Shown: positions 1-6,616 of the stretch, in pieces
Layout of the letters: every line of letters begins with the position of its first letter
Position numbering within the stretch: position 1 is the stretch's first letter
NCBI GenBank assembly: GCA_031289935.1
Contig: JAITON010000177.1
Location: 1-8,912 of the forward strand
Reading direction: 5' to 3'
DNA length: 8,912 nt
Source of the DNA: Treponema sp.
GTDB taxonomy: Bacteria; Spirochaetota; Spirochaetia; Treponematales; Breznakiellaceae
Made by a program: the position numbers and the translations under genes
The notes under the pieces: model-generated
What the model was told of the DNA's origin: nothing
The model's database searches: none
Seen by the model: the letters and a program-made list of their open reading frames with translations, nothing else

Positions 1-75
1 AGAGCCGGCTTCCACGCTCCAAGCTCCGTGGCTCCTTCGCAACGAATCAACACAAGTATGCGCGCCCCGCCGATA

Positions 76-104
76 TTGACCCTGCGCTCAAATAGCTGCA
101 TACT
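76..104 (+). promoter_or_regulatory. Weak candidate promoter before the beta-propeller gene
   Basis: TTGACC at 76-81 (5 of 6 to the sigma70 -35 consensus) is followed after 17 nt by CATACT at 99-104 (4 of 6 to the -10 consensus). Transcription would start near 111, almost on ATG 112, which would make the message leaderless or push translation to ATG 142. The gene could equally be read from further upstream, outside the window. Confidence 0.25.
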
Positions 105-111
105 CCAGATT

Positions 112-1179
112 ATGGCAAAGATAAAAACACCCTTCAAATTCATGCTCGTTCCGGCGGCTTTTATCATCTATACGTTTATCGCCGCCGGGCCCATCCCCCC
201 GGAAACGGTTATGAGCCCCCAGTGGTTCGTGTCCCTGGAGACCGCAGAGGCCGGGGATACCGGGGAGGCGGAACTGATTCCCTTCGAGCTGGGGGATCGT
301 TTCGGCTACCTGGACGCTGCAGGCCGGTTCAGCATCAACCGGCTCAGGACCGGCTACCTCTCCCTGTCCGCATCCTACTGGGCCGAATACACGGCCCTGC
401 CCGAGGTTCTTGAGCTGAGGGATCCCCGGGACCGCAGCGTCATCAGTATTGAGGGCGGCCGGGGCTATCCCCTGTTTCTGGAGGATCAGATTTTTCTTAT
501 CAGCGAAGACCAGATACGCCTCTCTGCGCTGGACGAGGGGGGGGATCTCCGCTGGGCCTATACCTTCGCCTCCCCCCTAACCGATATAGACGCGGCCGGG
601 GGGCTCGTGCTGGCGGGCTGCCTGGACGGGACCGTGGAGCTCCTCGACGCCCAGGGCCGGCGGATATTCTTCTTCGAGCCCGGGGGCTCAAGGCTTCAGG
701 TGATTCTGGCCTGCCGTATTTCCCGGGACGGTTCCAAACTGGCGGTCATCTCCGGGATTGACGACCAGCGCTTTCTCTACCTGGAACGTTCCGGGGATTC
801 CTATAAGGTGGGCTACCACGAGTTCCTTGCCGACGGATTCAGGCGGCCGGTCTACCTGGCCTTTATCAACGGGGACCGGAGCATCGCCTTTGAGCGCCAG
901 GGGGGCATCGGGGTCTACAGTACGGAAACCCGGACCAGCCGGTATATCCCCCTGGAGGGGGCCGTGGCCGCTCTGGAGGGCGACGGCAGAGACGGGCTCC
1001 TCTATGTGATCACTGCTCCAAGCCCCGAAACCAAGCGCCTGGCGGCTATCAGGCTCCCCGGCACGGTGATTATGGAGGCCCCTTTCAGAACCGAAAGCGT
1101 CTTTCTTGGCCGGCAGGGGGAGGAGCTCTTTATTGGCGGGGAGAGCTCTATCGCTTCTTTCCGGCTGGAGCGGAGGTAA
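112..1179 (+). CDS. Membrane-anchored beta-propeller-like protein of unknown function
   Basis: This is a 355-residue protein when started at ATG 112. The frame is open further upstream (GTG 28, ATG 58), but starting at 112 puts a basic segment (MAKIKTPFKF) directly before a hydrophobic stretch at residues 11-26, which reads as a signal anchor or uncleaved signal peptide. Residues about 120-350 look like repeated beta strands of a WD40/PQQ-type propeller. Examples are the SALDEGGDLRWAY and LDGTVELLDAQGRRIFFFEP segments and the CRISRDGSKLAVIS segment near 201-214, all of which resemble blade strands with turn glycines and aspartates. No catalytic motif is visible. The stop lies 3 nt before the next gene, so the two are probably co-transcribed, and a periplasmic-side structural or scaffold role next to the LytM-like protein is an inference. 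No good Shine-Dalgarno precedes 112; ATG 142 is a possible alternative start. The specific family is not recognised. Confidence 0.8.
   Translation: MAKIKTPFKFMLVPAAFIIYTFIAAGPIPPETVMSPQWFVSLETAEAGDTGEAELIPFELGDRFGYLDAAGRFSINRLRTGYLSLSASYWAEYTALPEVLELRDPRDRSVISIEGGRGYPLFLEDQIFLISEDQIRLSALDEGGDLRWAYTFASPLTDIDAAGGLVLAGCLDGTVELLDAQGRRIFFFEPGGSRLQVILACRISRDGSKLAVISGIDDQRFLYLERSGDSYKVGYHEFLADGFRRPVYLAFINGDRSIAFERQGGIGVYSTETRTSRYIPLEGAVAALEGDGRDGLLYVITAPSPETKRLAAIRLPGTVIMEAPFRTESVFLGRQGEELFIGGESSIASFRLERR
1172..1176 (+). promoter_or_regulatory. Ribosome binding site for the LytM-like gene
   Basis: GGAGG sits 6 nt before ATG 1183 and overlaps the last codons of the preceding gene. It supports 1183 as the start, although two further in-frame ATG codons follow at 1192 and 1201 within a 9-bp repeat. 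Confidence 0.75.
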
Positions 1180-1182
1180 GCT

Positions 1183-1209
1183 ATGCAGCGTATGCAGCGC
1201 ATGCAGCGC
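1183..1209 (+). repeat. Three tandem 9-bp copies at the start of the LytM-like gene
   Basis: ATGCAGCG(T/C) occurs three times in a row, encoding MQR-MQR-MQR. Each copy contains an in-frame ATG. A short CTGATA-type repeat follows at about 1212-1229. Copy-number change would lengthen or shorten the signal peptide n-region by three residues without a frameshift. Confidence 0.85.
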
Positions 1210-2103
1210 AAACTGATACTGATACTGATGATGTGTGCCGCCGGAGGGGCCCTCCCTGCCCTGGACTGGCCGAGCCAGGACGCGCTCTTGACCCGGAGCT
1301 TCGGCTGGAACAACCAGGGGAGGCCGGCCCTGGCGGCGGTTTTCGAGGCGGCGGGTCCCGTCCGTGCGGCCGGGGCGGGGGAACTCCTCTACGCACGGCA
1401 GAACGGGGACCGGGCCTCCCGGATGCCGGCTCCCCTGGGCGACTGGATCGCGGTGGATCATGGGGACGGTCTCATCAGCATATACGGCCACCTGGGGGAG
1501 AGCCGGGCGGCGGCCTTTAGCCAGGAAGCTATCGGAACCGGAGAGATTATCGGCATGGCCGGTCTTTCGGGCTGGTCCCGGCAGCAGGGTTTCTCCTTTG
1601 CGCTCTACGACCGGAAGGAACGCTGGTGGATTAACCCCTCGGCCATTATCGGTTCCCGGGAAGATACCGGGCAGCCGGTAATCCTCTCGGTCCTTTTGCA
1701 GGACGAGGAGGGCCGGAGCATCGCCCTGGACTCCCGGCGGGCCCTGGCTCTGAGCCAGGGACGTTATACGGTCCAGGTAAACGCGGCAATCCCCCAGGCG
1801 GTGCAGGCCGGGCGCGGGGCCGGAAGCAGCGCCGGAGACAGCGGGCTCGTTCCCTACACGGTCGTCGTTTCGGTTAACGGTACCGAGGTGGGGGCCCTGA
1901 GCCTGGAAACCTTCTCCGCCCGGGACGGGGTCCTTATGGCCTATCGCAACGGCCGGGTGCCGGTGGAAACTATCTACGGTCCCTATCCGGCTCTGGAAGC
2001 GGCGGATTTCTGGCTGAACCGGGGGCTGGCGGATCTGGAAATTATTGCCCAGGACCGGGCCGGGAACGAACGGAGCCTGAGCTACCGGCTACAGGTCGAA
2101 TGA
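1183..2103 (+). CDS. Exported M23/LytM-fold protein, probably catalytically inactive
   Basis: This 306-residue protein begins with three MQR repeats, a lysine/arginine-containing start and a hydrophobic stretch (residues 11-24) ending near ALPA, so it is likely exported by a Sec signal peptide. Residues about 38-155 follow the LytM/peptidase M23 layout: the GPVRAAGAGELLYA strand (58-71), VDHGDGLISIYGHLGE (91-106) with both usual histidines, then GTGEIIGMAGLSG (118-130). The first zinc-ligand motif (His-x3-Asp) is not found before residue 60. The final His-x-His is replaced by Phe-Ser-Phe in QGFSFALYD (135-143). By analogy with degenerate LytM proteins such as EnvC, it may bind or activate a cell-wall enzyme and not cut peptidoglycan itself; that is an inference. 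Residues about 165-306 look like a beta-sandwich accessory domain ending in LEIIAQDRAGNERSLSYRLQ. It lies 3 nt after the propeller gene and overlaps the methyltransferase start by 4 nt. Confidence 0.85.
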   Translation: MQRMQRMQRKLILILMMCAAGGALPALDWPSQDALLTRSFGWNNQGRPALAAVFEAAGPVRAAGAGELLYARQNGDRASRMPAPLGDWIAVDHGDGLISIYGHLGESRAAAFSQEAIGTGEIIGMAGLSGWSRQQGFSFALYDRKERWWINPSAIIGSREDTGQPVILSVLLQDEEGRSIALDSRRALALSQGRYTVQVNAAIPQAVQAGRGAGSSAGDSGLVPYTVVVSVNGTEVGALSLETFSARDGVLMAYRNGRVPVETIYGPYPALEAADFWLNRGLADLEIIAQDRAGNERSLSYRLQVE

Positions 2104-2984
2104 TGGCCCTCAAGACCTGGTCAACCCCGGTAGAGGCCCAGGATTACCGGCCCCTCCCCTGCCCCCTCTGCGGCGGCCGTGATTTCCGCCCCCGGCTTTT
2201 CTGCGAGGGTTTCTCCTACGCGGCCTGCCGGGTCTGCGGCCTGGTGCAGATGAACCCTCAGCCCAGCCCGGAGGATATCCGGCGGCGTTACGGGGAGGAT
2301 CACGGCAGGGATTATCTGGCCTACGAAATCTCCCGGGAAGCGCCCTTTCTGCGCCTCCAGATGCTGGGTCTTGAGGACGCCGGCTTCTTTGACTGGGAAG
2401 CCGAGCTCTTAGCCGCCGGGGAAGCGCCATCGGTGCTGGACCTCGGCTGCGCTACCGGCGCCCTGCTGACGGAACTAAAGCGCCGGGGTTGGAAAACCAC
2501 GGGGGCGGAGCTCTCGGGCCCCCAGGCCGGGTACGCCAGGAGCCGGGGGCTGGATGTACGGACCGGGACCCTGGAGGAACAGCGCTTCCCCGATAGTTCT
2601 TTCCAGGCTATTCTGGCTTCTCATCTTATCGAGCACCTGAACGATCCCAGGACCTTTGTCCGGGAAGTCTACCGGATACTGGAGCAGGGGGGCCGCTTCC
2701 TGGTGACCACCCCGAACATCGCGGGCTTCCAAGCCCGGCTCTTCGGCGGCCGCTGGCGCTCGGCTATCTTCGACCATCTCTTTCTCTTCTCTAAAAAGAC
2801 CCTTTCCACCCTGCTTGTCCAAAGCGGCTTTTCCATAGAAAGGATCCTTACCTGGGGGGGCCTGGCGGCGGGAACGGTCCCGGCCCCTATCAAGGCCCGG
2901 GCCGACTCGGCGGCTAAACGCTTCGGTTTTGGGGACGTGATGCTCATCCGGGCGATGAAGCGGGGAAAAGCAGGTTCTCGGTAA
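2100..2984 (+). CDS. Class I SAM-dependent methyltransferase with N-terminal zinc ribbon
   Basis: This 294-residue protein overlaps the previous gene by 4 nt (ATGA), so its translation is probably coupled. Residues 21-46 form a zinc ribbon with two Cys pairs, CPLC (21-24) and CRVC (43-46), followed by the GLVQMNPQPSPEDIRRRYG segment typical of zinc-ribbon methyltransferases of the Methyltransf_23 group. The SAM-binding glycine motif is VLDLGCATGALL (112-123), with an acidic residue at the end of strand 2 (GAELS, 135-139). SSFQAILASHLIEHLNDP (166-183) is motif IV and the following helix, and GGRFLVTTPN (197-206) is motif VI. The fold and cofactor are clear, but the acceptor is not. Relatives occur in surface-polysaccharide and secondary-metabolite loci, so a small sugar or lipid-linked acceptor is possible. 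The 3' end runs 41 bp into the end of the convergent activase gene. Confidence 0.9.
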   Translation: MMALKTWSTPVEAQDYRPLPCPLCGGRDFRPRLFCEGFSYAACRVCGLVQMNPQPSPEDIRRRYGEDHGRDYLAYEISREAPFLRLQMLGLEDAGFFDWEAELLAAGEAPSVLDLGCATGALLTELKRRGWKTTGAELSGPQAGYARSRGLDVRTGTLEEQRFPDSSFQAILASHLIEHLNDPRTFVREVYRILEQGGRFLVTTPNIAGFQARLFGGRWRSAIFDHLFLFSKKTLSTLLVQSGFSIERILTWGGLAAGTVPAPIKARADSAAKRFGFGDVMLIRAMKRGKAGSR

Positions 2985-4500
2985 ATTCCTTCATAAAACC
3001 ATCCTCATCGGCCAGTTCGACCACGGAACAGCGGGCCTTGAGGGCCCTCAGGGCATCCAGAAAGCCCTGATCCAGGAGATTTTGCACTGCGGCCTTGAGG
3101 CTCAGGTTTTCGGACACCGCGATTTTGCCAAGAAACTCCGGGGGAAGTAGGCCGGCCCGGACCGCGCTGCGTGGGTCAAGGAAAAAGCCCAGGCCCCCGG
3201 TGATATAGACCTGGCAAAGGTCCCCGGGAACCATACCGGCTTTCTTACAGAGAATACGGATCCCCGAAAGGATGGCGCTCTTGGCAAGCTGGAACTGCCG
3301 CAGGTCCGCCTGGCTTAAGGCAATGTCCCCGGCAATGACAAACCCCCTGGGGCCGGTTTTCGCGCTTAAGGCGCCGGTCTCATCGATAATCCCCTGGTCC
3401 AGCATGAGGGCCACCGCGTCAATCAGGCCGGAGCCGCAGATCCCCCTCGGCTCCCCTCCGCCGATAACACGGTAGGCGGGGCGCCCGTCCCGGAGAAAGA
3501 CCCGGTTAATCGCTCCCTCGACGCCGCCTGAACCACAGGATATCTGGGCTCCCTCAAAAACGGGACCGGCAGCGGCGGATGTACAGAGGAGCTTTCCCCC
3601 GGTGAACAGGGCCATCTCGGCATTGGTGCCGATATCCAGGAGCAGGGAGCCCGGGGGCAATTCACTGGCAGGCGATTCGCCGGCGGGCAGGTCCTTCCCC
3701 AGCCGGGGGAAACCCGCCGCAGCAAGGGCTCCCAGGGCATCGGCGCCAAAAAAGGCCGACACCGAGGGGAGGAGTTCGACGGTCAGCGCCCGAAGCCCCA
3801 GTTCCCGGCCCTCCAGGTTCCGCTTCTCCAGAAAGACCGGGTTAAAGGGACTTGAGCCCATGCTTGAGGGGTCCATATTGACAAAGAGGTGGAGCATGGT
3901 AGTGTTGCCGCTCACCGAGAGCCGCTCTATGGTTCCGAGACCGTGTTTTTCGATAAATCCCTCGAGAATGCCCTGGGTTTCCCGGTTTATCAGACGGAAA
4001 AGTTCCCCGGTGCGGCCCTTCTGGGCGGCGCTGATACGGCTCATCACGTCGGCCCCAAAGACCCGCTGGTCGTTGAGCAGGGAAACCGTGTCCAGAGTCC
4101 GGCCGCTCTCCAGGTCGATAAGCTGGGCCGATACCGTGGTAGTGCCAACATCCAGGGCGACGCCAGCCCGGCCCGACACGGTCCGTTCTACCGCTCCGGC
4201 CAGTCCGCCCGGAAAACCCTCCCCGGAAACGGAGGCCGGGAACCTGAGCAGGGAACCGGCGCCGGGGGGCAGTTCCAGGCTGATATCCGTGGCGGCCGTG
4301 CCCTTACAGGCGGCAAAGCGGCCCCGGTCATCGGGTTCGGCCCCGGTGATACGGCCCTCCAGGAGCGTTACCATGCATTTCCCGCAGAGGCCCCGGCCGC
4401 CGCAAGGCGCGGTGAGGGGGATTCCCGAGCGGGCCAGGGCGGCCAAAACGTTTTCCCCCTCCCCTGCGTCGATGAGCCTACCGGCAATGCGGATCTGCAT
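2944..4500 (-). CDS. Ferredoxin-ASKHA ATPase, corrinoid-enzyme reductive activator type (DUF4445)
   Basis: The gene starts at ATG 4500 (518 residues), where the N-terminal domain begins; the open frame continues upstream only through truA. Residues 1-80 are a plant-type [2Fe-2S] ferredoxin domain with Cys33, Cys39, Cys42 and Cys65 (APCGGRGLCGKC, then AACKG). Residues about 113-518 are an ASKHA ATPase of the COG3894 type: VALDVGTTTVSAQL (114-127), VSGNTTMLHLF (196-206), LLLDIGTNAEMAL (286-298), CGSGGVEGAINR (322-333), GICGSGLIDAVALML (353-367) and ITGGLGFFLD (433-442). Proteins of this family (RamA, AcsV and other activators) use ATP to drive low-potential reduction of inactive Co(II) corrinoid to Co(I) in cobalamin-dependent methyltransferases. 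No corrinoid partner is encoded in this window. The protein looks somewhat shorter than many acetogen relatives. The start overlaps truA by 23 nt, and GGGGGAG lies only 2 nt before the ATG. Confidence 0.88.
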   Translation of the reverse strand: MQIRIAGRLIDAGEGENVLAALARSGIPLTAPCGGRGLCGKCMVTLLEGRITGAEPDDRGRFAACKGTAATDISLELPPGAGSLLRFPASVSGEGFPGGLAGAVERTVSGRAGVALDVGTTTVSAQLIDLESGRTLDTVSLLNDQRVFGADVMSRISAAQKGRTGELFRLINRETQGILEGFIEKHGLGTIERLSVSGNTTMLHLFVNMDPSSMGSSPFNPVFLEKRNLEGRELGLRALTVELLPSVSAFFGADALGALAAAGFPRLGKDLPAGESPASELPPGSLLLDIGTNAEMALFTGGKLLCTSAAAGPVFEGAQISCGSGGVEGAINRVFLRDGRPAYRVIGGGEPRGICGSGLIDAVALMLDQGIIDETGALSAKTGPRGFVIAGDIALSQADLRQFQLAKSAILSGIRILCKKAGMVPGDLCQVYITGGLGFFLDPRSAVRAGLLPPEFLGKIAVSENLSLKAAVQNLLDQGFLDALRALKARCSVVELADEDGFMKEFTENLLFPASSPG

Positions 4501-5296
4501 AACTCCCCCGTCTTTGCCCGGGAATAAAATCAATTTTCCAAAGAAAAAGTCCCTGGGGCGGCAGGGTCGGACCGGCCAGGCTCCGGTTTCCCGATTGGAT
4601 AATCCCCTGGAATTCCTCCGGGGAATATTCCCGTTCGTCATAGAACAGGAGCGTGCCCGCCAGAGAGCGAACCATCTTCCAGAGGAAGGCGTTGGCGCTG
4701 ATCTCGAACACCAAAACCGGGCCGAAGAGACCCCGTTCCCAATAGAAACAAGCCTGAAAAATGTAGCGGCGCCGGGACTTGCCCGGGTCGGCAGGGCTGG
4801 CAAAAAGCGTGCAGTCCATCTCCCCCCGGAGCAGAGCCCCGTAGGCGTTAAGCCGTTCGATCTGCGGCGGTTTACGAAGGACCAGAGCGTAGCGGGTCTC
4901 CGCAGGCAGAGACCGCCTCCCACTGATAAAAAAATAGCGATAAGTCCGGGAACTCGCGTCGAAACGGGCGTGGAAGGACGGAGCCGCCTCCCGGCTCTCC
5001 AGAATTCGCAGGTCCCTGGGAAGAAGGCTGTTCAGGGCCGGCACAAAACGCTCGGCTCCCATGCCGGTAATATCGGTGTAGAAATTAGCAACCTGGCCCG
5101 CTGCATGAACTCCTGCGTCGGTACGGCCTGAACCGGCGAGGTCTACAGGACGCTTGTGGAGCTTTACCAGAGCCGCTTCGATCTCGGCCTGAACGGTCCG
5201 GACCCCTTGACCGTCCTGACGCTGCCAACCAGCAAAATCAGTACCGTCGTAACTTATCAGGAGCCGGATATTGCGCAGAGAGGAATCTCCGCTCAT
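4478..5296 (-). CDS. truA: tRNA pseudouridine(38-40) synthase TruA
   Basis: TruA converts uridines 38-40 of the tRNA anticodon stem-loop to pseudouridine in the cytoplasm. The 272-residue length is normal for the family. The N-terminus carries RLLISYDGTDFAGWQRQ (11-27). The catalytic motif GSGRTDAGVHA (55-65) holds the nucleophile Asp60. HARFDASSRTYRYFF (109-123), NAFLWKMVRSLAGTLL (202-217) and AGPTLPPQGLFLWKI (241-255) match the remaining conserved blocks, so it should be active. The start ATG 5296 overlaps the stop of the DUF2225 gene by 4 nt, and a weak GAGAG lies 6 nt upstream. The end overlaps the activase gene by 23 nt. Identification is firm. Confidence 0.97.
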   Translation of the reverse strand: MSGDSSLRNIRLLISYDGTDFAGWQRQDGQGVRTVQAEIEAALVKLHKRPVDLAGSGRTDAGVHAAGQVANFYTDITGMGAERFVPALNSLLPRDLRILESREAAPSFHARFDASSRTYRYFFISGRRSLPAETRYALVLRKPPQIERLNAYGALLRGEMDCTLFASPADPGKSRRRYIFQACFYWERGLFGPVLVFEISANAFLWKMVRSLAGTLLFYDEREYSPEEFQGIIQSGNRSLAGPTLPPQGLFLWKIDFIPGQRRGSYADPHCR

Positions 5297-6144
5297 GAAT
5301 CGCTCTCGTTCAGTTCCTGATTAAGCCGGACATAGAGCTCCTTAACATGCTCTAAAAGCGGGCCGGGCTTACCCTTGGATGCCTTACCCATGCCGAAGAT
5401 CTTGGCGATGATCCGTTTGATGGATGTCATAGATTCCCGGCGGTTCCCAGGATTATTCAAGGGCCCGTACTTAAGGAGGAGGAGGCCCGAAAGATAGAGG
5501 GCCCCCTCGTAGCCGTAGTTTTTATCGGTGTCGGGACCAAAGAGCTTAACCCCCGAAAGATTTTCCTCCCCCGCTTCCTCCCGCCGGATCGCCTCGGTGT
5601 AACAAAACTGAGCCTTCTTCTTAAAGAGCAGAGCCAGCCAGTCAAAATGCTGGCCGGGATACTTTTTGTCCATAGACTCCAGGAGCCAGCCCGTCCGCAA
5701 TGCGGCAATCCCCTGCTTGAGGGTGGGGGAAAACTCCGGGGGAAAGTAATCGTAGGAGCGGAGAACCAGATAGTGGGAGGCCGCGCCGTTAATAAGGCCC
5801 CGGTTCTCCATAAAATCAACCTGGGGGAAGATCAGGTTCACCAGCTCCTTCCGTTTTTTCTCGTCTTTCTGGGCCCGGTCAATCCGTTCCGGGGGAAGCT
5901 CGCAAAAGTCCTGATCCGTGGAAGCAAACCAGCAGCGGGGACAGACCGTAGCCGTATAGGCCAGAGGATACACGTCCCCGTATTTGATCGAAGGATCGTA
6001 GAGCCGGTGTAATTCATCGGTTAATGCCCCGGCAATAAGCCGCCCCGAACCGGACCGTAATTCCTCCCGGTGAAAATCAGTCCCGCAGACCGGGCAGGTA
6101 ATCTTGTCCTTCGCCTGGAAGGATATTTTCAATTCCGCCGCCAT
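5293..6144 (-). CDS. DUF2225 zinc-ribbon protein of unknown function
   Basis: This 283-residue, apparently cytoplasmic protein has no signal peptide or membrane segment. Two Cys pairs, CPVC (17-20) and CPRC (68-71), flank a segment containing YGDVYPLAYTATVCPRCWFAS, the hallmark of the DUF2225 family; they probably bind one zinc. Residues about 115-230 are helical and TPR-like, including ASHYLVLRSYDYFPPEFSP, the RTGWLLE region and FDWLALLFKKKAQFCYTEAIRREE. The C-terminal third is basic and helical. The family is common in spirochaetes, Firmicutes and others, and its biochemical role is not known to me. The start ATG 6144 is supported by AAGGAG 8 nt upstream (6153-6158). This is the only gene of the block separated from its upstream neighbour by a real gap (64 nt). 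It overlaps truA by 4 nt. Confidence 0.88.
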   Translation of the reverse strand: MAAELKISFQAKDKITCPVCGTDFHREELRSGSGRLIAGALTDELHRLYDPSIKYGDVYPLAYTATVCPRCWFASTDQDFCELPPERIDRAQKDEKKRKELVNLIFPQVDFMENRGLINGAASHYLVLRSYDYFPPEFSPTLKQGIAALRTGWLLESMDKKYPGQHFDWLALLFKKKAQFCYTEAIRREEAGEENLSGVKLFGPDTDKNYGYEGALYLSGLLLLKYGPLNNPGNRRESMTSIKRIIAKIFGMGKASKGKPGPLLEHVKELYVRLNQELNESDS

Positions 6145-6161
6145 CTTCTTCGCTCCTTATA

Positions 6162-6175
6162 TTTCCCTCAGGAAA
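6162..6175 (-). promoter_or_regulatory. Small hairpin in the acpS-DUF2225 gap
   Basis: TTTCC-CTCA-GGAAA forms a perfect 5-bp inverted repeat just upstream of the DUF2225 Shine-Dalgarno, in the only intergenic gap (6145-6208) of the minus-strand block. It lacks a GC-rich stem and a following T run, so it is not a convincing terminator. It may be an RNA-processing or translation-control element, or chance. Confidence 0.25.
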
Positions 6176-6208
6176 CACTGATTAACTGGACCTTAACCAG
6201 CGCGCTCC

Positions 6209-6616
6209 CTATAAAGCCGATTCCCATACCACCACCGCCATAGCGTAATCCCGTTCGTGGCTCAGGGAAAGATGAACCCTGCCCCCTCCCCGGGCCTCCA
6301 GAGCCGCCAGGGCAGAACCCTGGAGCGCGAGCTCCGGTTGTTCCCCTCCCCTTTCCCCGCCCTTATACCGTACCGGAATATCCCGCAGCTCCATTGTCTC
6401 AAGTCCCGTCCCCAGAGCCTTGCCAAAGGCCTCCTTGGCGGCAAAGCGGGCAGCCAGAAACTCCGCAGCCCGCTTTATCCCGGATCCCGCTTCCGCCAGA
6501 ACCCGTGCCCGGGCCGCTTCCTCGGGGTGGAAGAAACGTTCCGTCATGCCCGGCCCCTCGGCCCAGCGTTCCATACGCGGAATATACACCGCGTCTATAC
6601 CGATCCCCAGGATCAC
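6209..6616 (-). CDS. acpS: Holo-[acyl-carrier-protein] synthase AcpS
   Basis: AcpS transfers the 4'-phosphopantetheine arm from coenzyme A to a serine of apo-ACP, which activates ACP for fatty acid synthesis. The 135-residue length fits the family. The magnesium and substrate motifs are GIGIDAV (4-10, with Asp8) and FLAARFAAKEAFGKALGTG (53-71, with Glu62). HLSLSHERDYAMAVVVWE (115-132) is the closing conserved strand. The start is a GTG (6614-6616), supported by GGAGG 4 nt upstream (6621-6625). It forms a GTGA overlap with the cdaR stop, so translation is probably coupled. Residues 86-95 carry a short lineage-specific Gly/Glu-rich insert. Identification is firm. Confidence 0.95.
   Translation of the reverse strand: MILGIGIDAVYIPRMERWAEGPGMTERFFHPEEAARARVLAEAGSGIKRAAEFLAARFAAKEAFGKALGTGLETMELRDIPVRYKGGERGGEQPELALQGSALAALEARGGGRVHLSLSHERDYAMAVVVWESAL

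Noticed and set aside
1..101. Possible gene ends at the left edge: a plus frame ending TAG at 92-94, another ending TGA at 77-79, and a minus frame starting ATG at 101
   Set aside because: All three are too short within the window to tell apart; none shows a motif or a well-spaced ribosome binding site, and the sequence has GGAGC repeats that keep several frames open.
688..1491. Minus-strand open frame (267 codons) across the propeller and LytM-like genes
   Set aside because: No domain or signal visible, and it crosses the junction of two plus-strand genes that have protein-like features and a good ribosome binding site.
3602..5131. Long plus-strand open frame (509 codons) opposite the activase and truA genes
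   Set aside because: The product is Arg/Ser/Pro-rich without any recognisable domain, and the opposite strand encodes two well-conserved enzymes; long antisense frames are common in GC-rich DNA.
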